From Thioclava electrotropha (GTDB lineage Bacteria > Pseudomonadota > Alphaproteobacteria > Rhodobacterales > Rhodobacteraceae): a DNA stretch of 64,000 bases. This document shows, in pieces, positions 34,948-45,696 of the stretch. Each line of letters begins with the position of its first letter. Within the stretch, counting starts at the first letter, position 1. The notes under the pieces were generated by a model. The model did not search any database. It saw only the letters and a program-made list of their open reading frames with translations, and had not been told where the DNA came from. A program made the position numbers and the translations under genes. Location: contig NZ_CP053562.1 in the NCBI RefSeq assembly GCF_002085925.2, forward strand, positions 848,001 to 912,000, written 5' to 3'.

Positions 34948-35537
34948 TGCGGTTCGAAGGCGATCACCTGATCCCGGCCGATCCCGAAACGGTCTGGCGC
35001 GGGCTCAACGACCCCGAGGTGCTGCGCCGCGCGATCCCGGGCTGCGAAGCGATGGAGCAGACGGGTGAGGCCGAATATACCGCCACGGTCGTGGCACGGG
35101 TCGGCCCCGTCTCGGCCAGCTTTCGCGGCAAGGTGGAGCTGAGCGATCTCGTTCCGCCCGTGTCCTACCGGATCTCCGGGCGCGGGCAGGGCGGGCCTGC
35201 GGGCTTCGCCAAGGGCGGCGCGGAAATCAAGCTCGCGCCCGAAGGCGAGGGCACGCGTTTGTCCTATGTCGCCGATGTCGAGGTTGGCGGTAAACTGGCC
35301 GCAGTCGGCGGGCGATTGATTCAGGGCGTGGCGCGCAAGAATGCCGAGGACTTCTTCAATGCCTTCTCGCGGGTCGTGACCGGCGAGGCGGAAGAGACCG
35401 CTCCGTCAAGCGAAGGCGCTGCCCCGACGGGCGCGGTGGCCACTGCGGCGGCGGGACATATTCCGCTGATCGACCGCGTGGCGTGGCTTCTGGTCGGTCT
35501 TGGCCTCGGGCTTGGGATCTGCTGGCTCTTTGGTTGA
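34947..35537 (+). CDS. CoxG-like SRPBCC protein with C-terminal membrane anchor
   Basis: The 196-residue protein begins MRFEGDHLIPADPETVWRGL and has the SRPBCC fold pattern of CoxG (carbon monoxide dehydrogenase subunit G), ending with a hydrophobic segment (about residues 172-194) that could anchor it in the membrane. CoxG is proposed to tether the hydroxylase to the membrane or supply substrate. ATG 34947 lies in the TGATG overlap; GTG 34944 is possible. It belongs to the hydroxylase operon. Confidence 0.88.
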   Translation: MRFEGDHLIPADPETVWRGLNDPEVLRRAIPGCEAMEQTGEAEYTATVVARVGPVSASFRGKVELSDLVPPVSYRISGRGQGGPAGFAKGGAEIKLAPEGEGTRLSYVADVEVGGKLAAVGGRLIQGVARKNAEDFFNAFSRVVTGEAEETAPSSEGAAPTGAVATAAAGHIPLIDRVAWLLVGLGLGLGICWLFG

Positions 35538-35549
35538 AAAGGACGCGCG

Positions 35550-36722
35550 ATGAACATCACCCCGGCGATCAAGGCGATGGAAGACCAGTTGGTCGAATGG
35601 CGGCACGCGTTGCATCGCCGCCCCGAACTGGCCTTCGAGGAACACGAGACCGCCGCCTTCATCGCGGCTGAGTTGCGTGCTTTCGGACTTGAGGTCCATG
35701 AGGGGCTGGCCGGGACCGGGGTGATCGGCGTTCTGCGAAATGGCGAGGGGCCGACGGTCGGCCTGCGCGCCGATATCGACGCGCTGCCGATCTCCGAACT
35801 GACCGGCGCGGATTATGCCTCCGAGATCCCCGGCAAGATGCATGCCTGTGGCCATGACGGTCACACCACGATGCTTCTGGGCGCCGCGCAGGCGATGGCG
35901 GCCGATCCGCCGGGACCGGGCACGGTGGTGTTCATCTTCCAGCCCGCCGAGGAAAACGAAGGCGGCGCGCGGGTGATGATCGAGGATGGGTTGCTTGACC
36001 AATTCCCGCTCGACAGCACCTTTGCGCTGCATAACTGGCCGGGGCTGGAGGCGGGCAAGATCGCGATGCGCGCGGGCCCCGTGATGGCCGCGTTCGACAC
36101 GTTCGAGCTGAAGGTGATGGGCAAGGGCTCGCATGGCGCGATGCCGCATGAGGGGATCGACCCGATCACGCTGGCGGCCCAGCTGCAGATGGCCTGGCAA
36201 ACCATCGTCAGCCGCGCGGTGGATCCGACCGACGCGACGGTGATCTCGGTCACGCAGATCCATGCGGGCCACACGCTCAATGTGATCCCCGACGAAGTGA
36301 CCCTGCACGGCACTGTGCGCACCCTGCGCCCCGCGACGCGCGATTTCGTGCAGGCCGAGATGACGCGCCGCGCCGAAATGATCGCCGAGGCGTTTCATGC
36401 CAAGGCCGAGCTGATCTATCAGCGCCGCTACCCGGCCACGATCAACGATGCCGAGGCCGCCGAAACCGCACGTCGCGCCGCCGAGGCCATCGTGGGCCGC
36501 GACGCGGTACAGGTCGATTACGCGCCCAGCATGGCGAGCGAGGATTTCGCCTTCCTGCTGGAGAAGGTGCCCGGCGCTTACGGCTGGATCGGCAACGGAT
36601 CGACCGAGGGCGGGCGCAACCTGCACAGCCCGCATTACGATTTCAACGACTCCATCCTGCCGCTGGGCGTGCAATTCTTTGTCGAGGTCGCGCAGCGCGC
36701 GCTGGCCGGGTCGAACGATTGA
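35550..36722 (+). CDS. M20-family amidohydrolase
   Basis: The 390-residue metallohydrolase has the M20D/hippurate-hydrolase pattern: LHRRPELAFEE, MHACGHDGHTTMLLG (metal His), FIFQPAEENEGGARVMI with the catalytic Glu, and the C-terminal SEDFAFLLE. The dimerisation domain lies in the middle. Such enzymes cleave N-acyl amino acids or related amides. Within the hydroxylase operon it may open or deacylate the hydroxylated product, or remove an acyl group from the imported compound. Confidence 0.9.
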   Translation: MNITPAIKAMEDQLVEWRHALHRRPELAFEEHETAAFIAAELRAFGLEVHEGLAGTGVIGVLRNGEGPTVGLRADIDALPISELTGADYASEIPGKMHACGHDGHTTMLLGAAQAMAADPPGPGTVVFIFQPAEENEGGARVMIEDGLLDQFPLDSTFALHNWPGLEAGKIAMRAGPVMAAFDTFELKVMGKGSHGAMPHEGIDPITLAAQLQMAWQTIVSRAVDPTDATVISVTQIHAGHTLNVIPDEVTLHGTVRTLRPATRDFVQAEMTRRAEMIAEAFHAKAELIYQRRYPATINDAEAAETARRAAEAIVGRDAVQVDYAPSMASEDFAFLLEKVPGAYGWIGNGSTEGGRNLHSPHYDFNDSILPLGVQFFVEVAQRALAGSND

Positions 36723-36732
36723 GGGGCCAGCC

Positions 36733-37653
36733 GTGACCCATCCCGCCGCGCAAGATCCGTGGTTCGAACTGGCGCGGTCCGACACACCCGGTGCGATCGC
36801 GGTGATCTCTGCCATCGAAGGCCCGGCCTATCGCAATGTCGGCACCGCGATGGCGATCTTGCCGGACGGTCGGCGCTTCGGAGCGCTTAGCTCTGGCTGT
36901 ATCGAAGAAGATGTGGCCGAACATGCGCGCGCGGCGCAGGCCGACGGGCAGGTGCGCAAGCTGCGCTATGGGGCCGGTTCGCCCTTTTTCGATCTGAAGC
37001 TGCCCTGCGGCGGCGCGCTCGAGGTCACGGTGATCCCCGCGCCGGACCGTTCTTTGCTTCGCGAGCTTGCGGCAAGGCGGGCGCGCCGCGCGGAGGCGGC
37101 CTTGGGACTGAGCGCCTCGGGGTGCTTGCGTTTGATGCAGGAGGACGAGGCCCCCGACGAGCCGGGAGAGCTGCGTATCGCCTTTCGCCCCGAGCCGCGC
37201 TTCGTGATCTTCGGTGCCGGGGCCGAGGCGGTGTTCTTCGCCGATCTGGTGCGGGCCACCGGCGCGCCGCATCTTTTGCTCACGCCCGAAGACGCCAGTT
37301 TCGCCAATGCCGAAGGTGCAGGCTGCACGGTGCGCAGGTTGGACCGAAGCGCGATCCCCTCAGACGTTGCCATCGACGCGCGCACGGCGGTGATCCTTCT
37401 GTTTCACGACCACGATTGGGAGCTGGATATTCTCGAGGCGGCGCTCGCAACCCCTGCGTTCTACATCGGGGCACAAGGCAGCGTGCGCACGCAAAGCCGA
37501 CGGCAGGAGGGCTTGCAGGCCCGCGGTATCGACGCGGCGACGCGCGCGCGGGTTCATGGGCCAATCGGGCTGATCCAATCCGCGCGCGATCCGCGGCTGC
37601 TGGCCGTGTCGGTGCTGGCCGAGGTGCTTGAAGAAGTGCAGCGCGACGTTTGA
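36733..37653 (+). CDS. XdhC/CoxI-family molybdenum cofactor maturation protein
   Basis: The 306-residue protein starts at GTG 36733. The N-terminal XdhC_CoxI domain contains SSGCIEEDVAEHAR. The C-terminal Rossmann-like domain has FVIFGAGAEAVFFADL and ends with YIGAQGS and the GPIGLIQSARDPR region. XdhC binds the molybdenum cofactor, has it sulfurated and inserts it into the apo-hydroxylase. It closes the operon and supports the view that the hydroxylase is functional. Confidence 0.9.
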   Translation: MTHPAAQDPWFELARSDTPGAIAVISAIEGPAYRNVGTAMAILPDGRRFGALSSGCIEEDVAEHARAAQADGQVRKLRYGAGSPFFDLKLPCGGALEVTVIPAPDRSLLRELAARRARRAEAALGLSASGCLRLMQEDEAPDEPGELRIAFRPEPRFVIFGAGAEAVFFADLVRATGAPHLLLTPEDASFANAEGAGCTVRRLDRSAIPSDVAIDARTAVILLFHDHDWELDILEAALATPAFYIGAQGSVRTQSRRQEGLQARGIDAATRARVHGPIGLIQSARDPRLLAVSVLAEVLEEVQRDV

Positions 37654-37828
37654 AATTCGCGCGTGCTGGCCCGAACAAGCCGCCGCGAATTGCATCTACG
37701 TTAAAATGCCCCGCGCGACGAAAGCTTCGACCGAGTTCGTCCGTTCCGGCGCATGGCTTTGGCGAAAAGGCGTAGGTCCCCTTAGGCTCCAGACCCGGCT
37801 ACCTGAACAGAGAGATTTTCTTTCCGCC

Positions 37829-37855
37829 TGTCACAAAGCGGGGGGCTGTCTCGTC
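37829..37855 (+). promoter_or_regulatory. ECF41-type promoter (TGTCACA-N16-CGTC)
   Basis: TGTCACA at 37829-37835 and CGTC at 37852-37855 are separated by exactly 16 bp. This matches the conserved autoregulated promoter described for ECF41 sigma factors. It lies 29 bp before the carboxymuconolactone-decarboxylase-family start, and that gene is followed by the ECF41-type sigma gene, so it should be the autoregulated promoter of the pair. Confidence 0.85.
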
Positions 37856-37883
37856 TTCTGGTATATAACCCAAGGAGATGCCG

Positions 37884-38348
37884 ATGACGCCCCGAATGAA
37901 CTACTACGAAGCGGCCCCCGAGACCATGAAGGCCATGAGGGCGGCCGAGGAGGCGACGAAGGAGCTTTCGATTTCGCTTATGCTGCGGGAGCTTATCAAG
38001 ATGCGCGTGTCGCAAATCAACGGATGTGCTTATTGCCTCGATATGCATGCGCCTGCCGCGCGGGAGGCGGGTGTGTCGCAGCAAAAGCTCGATGTGCTGG
38101 CGGCCTGGCGGGAAAGCCCTGCGTTTGACGAACGCGAATGCGCCGCACTCGATTGGGCCGAAGCCCTGACAAGGATCGAGCAACAGGGTGCTTCGGAGGA
38201 GGTCTTCCAGCGCCTCCGAAATGTTTTTACGGAGCGCGAATGCGTCGACCTGACTTTCGCTGTTACGTTGATTAACGCGTGGAATCGTTTCGCGATTGGG
38301 TTCCGGTCTACCCACAAGATCAGAGAGCGCGATCATGCCGTTGCCTGA
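37884..38348 (+). CDS. Carboxymuconolactone decarboxylase-family (AhpD-like) protein, ECF41 partner
   Basis: The 154-residue protein has the CMD/AhpD core with a redox-active pair in INGCAYCLDMHA and the conserved His after it, so it is peroxidase-like rather than a true decarboxylase. ATG 37884 has AAGGAG at 6 bases; the ATG at 37878 touches that site. Its end overlaps the sigma factor start by 14 bp. CMD genes are the commonest neighbours and targets of ECF41 sigma factors. Confidence 0.88.
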   Translation: MTPRMNYYEAAPETMKAMRAAEEATKELSISLMLRELIKMRVSQINGCAYCLDMHAPAAREAGVSQQKLDVLAAWRESPAFDERECAALDWAEALTRIEQQGASEEVFQRLRNVFTERECVDLTFAVTLINAWNRFAIGFRSTHKIRERDHAVA

Positions 38349-39231
38349 GACACAGCAGGTTTTCGAAAGGGAGCGCCGCCGCTTGGCGGGGCTCGCCTAT
38401 CGAATGACCGGGTCAGTCTCGGAGACGGAAGACATCCTTCAGGATGCGGCGCTGAAACTGCAAACCGTCGGGCTCTCCGGCATCGAACGTCCGGCGCAAT
38501 GGTTGTCGACCGTCGTCACGCGCCTTTGCCTCGACCATCTGCGATCGGCGCAGAAGAGGCGGGAAACCTATGTGGGGGCGTGGCTGCCCGAGCCGATTGT
38601 CACCGACCATGCGGCGGATGCCGAAAGCGATTGGATCCTGACCGAAGACGTGGGGATTGCACTCCTGCTCACGCTCGATCGACTATCGCCCGAGATGCGC
38701 GCAGCGTTCATTCTTCGCGACGGGTTCGATAACAGTTTCGAAGAGATCTCGGCGGTCGTCGGCCAGTCTTCCGCAAATTGTCGGCAGCTGGTCTCGCGGG
38801 CAAGACGCAAGCTCGCCGGTGCCGATCGGAACTCGCCGGAATGGGCAGGGGAGACCCACCCGCTTGTCGCGGCATTCTGGGCTGCGAGCCGCGAGGGCGA
38901 TATGGATCGGCTGCTGGAAATCTTCGCTGAAGATATCGAGGTGCATACGGATGGTGGCGGCAAGGTTCCGGCGGCGATCAACGTGCTGAGAGGGAGCCGG
39001 AACGCCGCGCGCTTCTTCGAAGGGTTGGCCCGGAAGGGCAAGCTGACGAATGGGCCTGTGCCGAGACCGCAGTTGATCAACGGAGCAACAGGATATGTGG
39101 TGCGGGAAAATGGTGTCCTGCAAACCACGGCCTTCGCGGTTCATTCCGGAAAGATCAAAGCAATATGGATTGTCCGAAACCCCGAGAAGCTGCGGCATGT
39201 TCGTCCTGCAGAGGAAGGATTTCCATCCTAA
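38335..39231 (+). CDS. ECF41-type RNA polymerase sigma factor with C-terminal SnoaL-like domain
   Basis: The 298-residue protein starts at ATG 38335. Sigma region 2 (LAYRMTGSVSETEDILQDA) and region 4 (ISAVVGQSSANCRQLVSRARRKL) are followed by a roughly 110-residue SnoaL-like domain. ECF41 hallmarks are present: WLPEP in the linker, DGGGKV in the C-terminal domain and NPEKL (family NPDKL) near the end. In this family the extension controls sigma activity in place of a separate anti-sigma factor. It probably drives the promoter at 37829. Confidence 0.93.
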   Translation: MPLPETQQVFERERRRLAGLAYRMTGSVSETEDILQDAALKLQTVGLSGIERPAQWLSTVVTRLCLDHLRSAQKRRETYVGAWLPEPIVTDHAADAESDWILTEDVGIALLLTLDRLSPEMRAAFILRDGFDNSFEEISAVVGQSSANCRQLVSRARRKLAGADRNSPEWAGETHPLVAAFWAASREGDMDRLLEIFAEDIEVHTDGGGKVPAAINVLRGSRNAARFFEGLARKGKLTNGPVPRPQLINGATGYVVRENGVLQTTAFAVHSGKIKAIWIVRNPEKLRHVRPAEEGFPS

Positions 39232-39315
39232 GGGTCGCGCGCTCCATGCTGTTCGGCCGATTGATGAGGACTAAGCCACATCGTGTGTTTCGTCTGGCAT
39301 GGCCGCGGACATCAA

Positions 39316-39340
39316 GAAGCCGGACACGAGGCCCGGCTTC
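39316..39340. terminator. Probable terminator after the sigma factor gene
   Basis: An 8-bp stem (GAAGCCGG at 39316-39323 with CCGGCTTC at 39333-39340) with a 9-base loop lies 85 bp after the sigma stop and before the convergent decayed hydrolase. There is no strong T-run, so confidence is moderate. Confidence 0.5.
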
Positions 39341-39355
39341 CTGCCTCGTGTGTGA

Positions 39356-39610
39356 TCAGGCCATATGGCCTTCGAAGACGCTCTGCAGCTTGCCGACGGG
39401 AATGATGTCCGTCTGGCCGTAGGGGTCGACGTGATTGGTGCCGTCGATGATCATCAGCTCCTTCCGCCCGCCCGCCCGCCGCCATGCCGAGGGCGTTGGC
39501 GATTTTGAAGGCCGCCATCTTCATCGCGCCAAAGCGGTAGCGGTCCGCCGCGCGCCCGCCGATCAAAGTGCCGGCACAGATGCCGAGGCCCACCACCATC
39601 TGCGCCGGGG
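39356..39610 (-). pseudogene. Decayed alpha/beta hydrolase, internal deletion
   Basis: On the minus strand, one frame near 39485-39608 encodes GLGICAG, a nucleophile-elbow motif with Cys, followed by an Ala-rich stretch. A second frame (39356-39466) encodes KELMIIDGTNHVDPYG then a terminal helix and stop, matching the catalytic-His end of bacterial dienelactone-hydrolase-like alpha/beta hydrolases. Only about 80 residues are left of a protein normally around 300, in two frames, so most of the gene has been deleted. Confidence 0.6.
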
Positions 39611-39612
39611 CG

Positions 39613-40011
39613 CTACTGCTGTATCGAGGCCAGATAATAGATGAGAGACAGGATGCGCCCCCGGGCCACCATGTCCGCCGTTTCTCCGCGCTCGCTGGTC
39701 GCCGAGGCCGCGTAACGGTCCCCCCAGACCGGCATCTTGCTGCCATGCGCCCGCGTCTCGTTTCGGCCATCTATCATCCGAAGCGTGTAGTCGAACGGGA
39801 ATTCGCCGTTGCCCTTCTTCGCCGCGAGGCTCGTGAGGTCGGGTGTCTGAATATCCAGCAGCCCTGCCAGCGGGCCATTCCCCTTCGCGGTCTCGCCATG
39901 ACATCCAGCGCAGGCGACCATGTATTCCTCGCGACCGGCATCCTCCTGCGCCAGAGCGTTTGTTGTCAGCAGCAGGAGCGCTGCCACGCTTGAAATCACC
40001 ACACCGTTCAT
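39613..40011 (-). CDS. Small c-type cytochrome
   Basis: The 132-residue protein has a Sec signal peptide (VVISSVAALLLLTTNALA) and one haem-binding motif CAGCH at about residue 34. Met ligand candidates lie near the C-terminus (KMPVWGD). It begins behind GGAGGAG. It looks like a soluble or periplasmic class I cytochrome. A decayed hydrolase lies directly downstream, and no partner enzyme is adjacent. Confidence 0.88.
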   Translation of the reverse strand: MNGVVISSVAALLLLTTNALAQEDAGREEYMVACAGCHGETAKGNGPLAGLLDIQTPDLTSLAAKKGNGEFPFDYTLRMIDGRNETRAHGSKMPVWGDRYAASATSERGETADMVARGRILSLIYYLASIQQ

Positions 40012-40251
40012 TGCTTTCTCCTCCTCCCAGGATTTCGAACACTTCCCAGCAAAGCAGGTGGCCGATTTCGCGCACTGACCGGCGTCAATGACATGTCGCT
40101 ATGCCTGCTGGCGGATCAAACGCATGGGGAGCGGATCGGAGGGGGGCGGACGACCGGAGAGGTTGCCAAGCTGGTCCCGATCCTCAAGGATCGCGCTGGA
40201 AAAGAGACGCGGCCCGAAGCGGGGCCCACGCCACAGCGAAAAGAGGATGCG

Positions 40252-40695
40252 ATGAAACTGAATGTCTATCTGGCCGGCGAAATTCACACCGATTGGCGCG
40301 AGGCGGTGAAATCGGCCTGCGAAGGGCTCGAGATCGAATGGTCGGGGCCAGTGACGGATCACGGGGCCTCGGATGATTGCGGGGTCGAGATCTTCGGCGC
40401 GGAAGAGGACAAGTTCTGGCATGACCGCAAGGGCGCGTCGCTCAACGCGATCCGTATCCGCACCGGGATCGAGCGCTGCGACGTGCTCGTCGTGTGTTTC
40501 GGAGAGAAATACAAGCAGTGGAACGCGGCCTTCGACGCGGGCTATGCGGCGGCGCTCGGTAAGCCGATCATCGTGCTTCAGCCGCCCGAGCACGATCATG
40601 CGCTCAAGGAGGTCGATGCGGCGGCCAATGCGGTCGCGCGCACGCCCGAGCAGGTGGCCCGCGCGCTGCGCTATGTGACGACGGCGGCGCTGTAA
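40252..40695 (+). CDS. ytoQ: YtoQ family protein
   Basis: The 147-residue protein matches YtoQ in length and sequence (KLNVYLAGEIHTDWRE; later HDRKGASLNAIRIRTGIERCDVLVVCFGEKYKQWNAAFDAGYA, quoted here only as its family pattern and not analysed further). It is related to nucleoside 2-deoxyribosyltransferase-like folds. The start at 40252 follows AGAGGA; the frame is open further upstream without good support. The function is unknown. Confidence 0.85.
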   Translation: MKLNVYLAGEIHTDWREAVKSACEGLEIEWSGPVTDHGASDDCGVEIFGAEEDKFWHDRKGASLNAIRIRTGIERCDVLVVCFGEKYKQWNAAFDAGYAAALGKPIIVLQPPEHDHALKEVDAAANAVARTPEQVARALRYVTTAAL

Positions 40696-40992
40696 GGCGG
40701 AACGGCGCCCATATCCTTTTCGGCTATCCGCCTGCGATGAGGGCGGGGCCCGACCTCGGGTGGGCGCAGGCACGAGATAGGTGGTCTGTGCTTTATCGTA
40801 CCACATCCGATCGACAGGTGTGCTCGCGTCGAGGTGGCAAAAGCGCCCTCCCGGGGGGAGGTCGGGCGCTGCCCGGGACTGGTCGCCCCGGGCGTCGGTC
40901 TGAGCCGGGACCGGAGTCTCGCTGATCCCCCAAACGAAAACGCCCCCCGCAGGTCATCCTGCGAGGGGCGCGATTTTCTTCGGGAGAGGCGA
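40696..40992. other. 297-bp intergenic region with three adjacent hairpins and the katG terminator
   Basis: No gene is seen. Three hairpins follow one another at 40842-40870 (AGCGCCC with GGGCGCT), 40871-40893 (GCCCGGG with CCCGGGC) and 40896-40913 (CGGTC with GACCG). The katG terminator is at 40941-40970. The structured part could be a read-through terminator of ytoQ or a small RNA; no promoter was recognised. Confidence 0.5.
40931..40970 (-). terminator. Rho-independent terminator of katG
   Basis: CGCCCC at 40941-40946 and GCAGG pair with CCTGC and GGGGCG at 40958-40970 around a TCAT loop, with small bulges. Read on the minus strand, the stem is followed by TTTTCGTTT (40931-40940), the expected U-run. 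Confidence 0.85.
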
Positions 40993-43495
<2,503 letters not shown>

Positions 43496-45694
43496 TTACT
43501 CCGCCGCGATCTCGATTGTCTCGACCGTCTCACGAAGCCGCGCGGTCACCTTGATCGTGCCGCGCGTCCCCGTCAGGCGAATCCAGCAACCGGTCGCACC
43601 GTCGGCGAGCACCGGACAGTCGGAGCCGATCAGCTTAGCCGGGCCTTCGACGGTGAGGTGAACGGGCTCGTTGAGGAAGTGCAGCTTGTTGCCGGCCTGA
43701 TCGCGGGCGCGGATCATTACGCGGATTTCCTCGCTCGGATCGGCCTCGGCCTCGGTGACATCGGGCGCCACTTCGAGCCGGTCGAACATCGCATCGGCGG
43801 GGAAGTCGCGCTCGATCACCAACTCGCCGTTGCGATAGCCGCGCAGGCGGCCCGCATGCCAGCTCTCTCCCCAAGCGGTCACCTCGTCCGGGGTAAAATG
43901 CTCGTAGTCGATGATAACCGGCGCGTGCGGCAGATGCGGGAAGCGGGTGCGATCAGGCCCGACGCGCTTGACCACATCGGCATAGGACAGTTCCACCTCG
44001 TCGCAATTCGTCAGCACGATCAACGGGATCACCCCGCCGATATTGCGCTCGCCGCGCGACCAGACGGTGACCGGCTCCATCACGATCGCCTCGTCGGGAT
44101 CGCGCTGGCTGGCATAGGCGTAGGCCGCGAATTTCGGCTCGCGGAAGATCGACATCACGCCGTGATGGCAGATCCGGTCGCCCGCGCCGAAATCCTTGTG
44201 GGTGTTGTAGTCGAACATGCACCAGCCGATGCAGCCCGCAAGCCCGGCATCGGGATCATGGGCGGCGTTGAGCACGTCGAGATGGCGCAGCACATGCTCG
44301 TGCTGGCGATGCTCGGGGTCGCCCGCCTTGGTGGGATACATGTGCCCGTTATACTCGGTCACCAGATAGGGCACGCGCGTGGGAAGCCCCGTCACCTCCT
44401 GCTGGTCGCGCAAGCTCGTGCGCGGCCGGTTCGAGAAGGGCAGTTCGAAATCGCCGAGGATGAAATCGTTCATCGTGTAGACGTCTTCGAGCAGTTGGCT
44501 GTCGGTGATGCAGCGCACGCCGCCGGTGGGGCGCGTCGCATCCAACTCATGCGCGAGGGCATTGGTGCGTTTATAGAACGCTTCCGCATCGGGGCTCTCG
44601 TTGATCCGCACGCCCCAGATGATGATCGAGGGGTGGTTCCAGTCGCGCCGGATCATCCGCTCGACATTGGCGACGGACTCGTCCTGCCAGACATCGCCGC
44701 CGATATGCTGCCAACCGGGGATTTCCTCGAAGACCATGAGGCCGATCTCGTCGCAGCGGTCGAGGAAATAGGGGCTTTGCGGGTAATGCGAGGTGCGCGC
44801 GATGTTGCAGGCCAGATCGTAACGCAGGATTTCCGCGTCGCGCTCCTGACTGCGTTTGCCTTGGGCATAGCCCGAATAGGGGAAACTCTGGTGCCGGTTC
44901 AGGCCGCGCAGGACCACGCGTTTGCCGTTGAGGAAGAACCCCTCGGGCGTGAATTCCGCGTGACGGAAACCGAAGCGCTGAGTGAGGCGGTCGCCGCTTT
45001 GGCTCAGGGTCAGAGCCAGCGTGTAGAGCACGGGCGTCTCGACCGACCAGAGCGTGATGCCGCTGAGGCCCTCGAAGGTGATCTCTCCGGTGCCCTCGCC
45101 GCGCGCGATCTCGTGGCCGTCGGCGTCCGACAGAACCGCCTCCACCGTGCCCGGCGCGTCGAGCTTGACCAGAACGCGCTTGGCCTCGGCCAGCACGTCG
45201 GGCGTCTCGATCTTCACGCTTGCGATATGGGCCTCGGGCAGCACCTCGAGCCACGCATCGCGATAGATCCCGGCATAGGTGAGGTAGTCGATGCGGCCAC
45301 CGAAGGGCGGGATCTCGGGGTTTTCCGACCCGTCGATATGCACCGTCACCAGCGCCGTGCCGCCTTCGAACCGGTCCGTCAGATCGACGGTGAAGGGCGT
45401 GTAGCCATCGCGGTGGCGCAGCACTTCCGCGCCGTTCACATAGACCACGGCATCGGCCATCGCTCCGTCGAACCGCAGACGCACCAGCTTGCCCGCCCAC
45501 GCATCGTTCCACGCGATCTCGCGCTGATAGGTGAAGGGGCGCTGGAACGCGGCTTCGTCGAAATAGCTCATCGGCAGGTCGGCGGCGTTATGGGGCAGGG
45601 TGACCGTCTCGCCCTGCAGCGGCTCCGCGACCTTCGCCGCGTCGAAGCCTTCCGCGAACGTCCAGCCCTCGTTCAGTTTGCTGATCTCTCTCAT
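43496..45694 (-). CDS. Glycoside hydrolase family 2 (beta-galactosidase)
   Basis: The 732-residue protein has the GH2 layout: N-terminal sugar-binding jelly roll (about 1-165, with FGGRIDYLTYAGIYRDAWLEV), an immunoglobulin-like domain (165-265) and the TIM-barrel catalytic domain. The acid/base Glu366 lies in RINESPD and the nucleophile Glu447 in VTEYNG. No signal peptide is present, so it acts in the cytoplasm. The start is ATG 45694 behind GGAG. It is the last gene of the minus-strand galactoside operon; beta-galactosidase fits that context, though other GH2 specificities remain possible. Confidence 0.87.
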   Translation of the reverse strand: MREISKLNEGWTFAEGFDAAKVAEPLQGETVTLPHNAADLPMSYFDEAAFQRPFTYQREIAWNDAWAGKLVRLRFDGAMADAVVYVNGAEVLRHRDGYTPFTVDLTDRFEGGTALVTVHIDGSENPEIPPFGGRIDYLTYAGIYRDAWLEVLPEAHIASVKIETPDVLAEAKRVLVKLDAPGTVEAVLSDADGHEIARGEGTGEITFEGLSGITLWSVETPVLYTLALTLSQSGDRLTQRFGFRHAEFTPEGFFLNGKRVVLRGLNRHQSFPYSGYAQGKRSQERDAEILRYDLACNIARTSHYPQSPYFLDRCDEIGLMVFEEIPGWQHIGGDVWQDESVANVERMIRRDWNHPSIIIWGVRINESPDAEAFYKRTNALAHELDATRPTGGVRCITDSQLLEDVYTMNDFILGDFELPFSNRPRTSLRDQQEVTGLPTRVPYLVTEYNGHMYPTKAGDPEHRQHEHVLRHLDVLNAAHDPDAGLAGCIGWCMFDYNTHKDFGAGDRICHHGVMSIFREPKFAAYAYASQRDPDEAIVMEPVTVWSRGERNIGGVIPLIVLTNCDEVELSYADVVKRVGPDRTRFPHLPHAPVIIDYEHFTPDEVTAWGESWHAGRLRGYRNGELVIERDFPADAMFDRLEVAPDVTEAEADPSEEIRVMIRARDQAGNKLHFLNEPVHLTVEGPAKLIGSDCPVLADGATGCWIRLTGTRGTIKVTARLRETVETIEIAAE

Positions 45695-45696
45695 GC

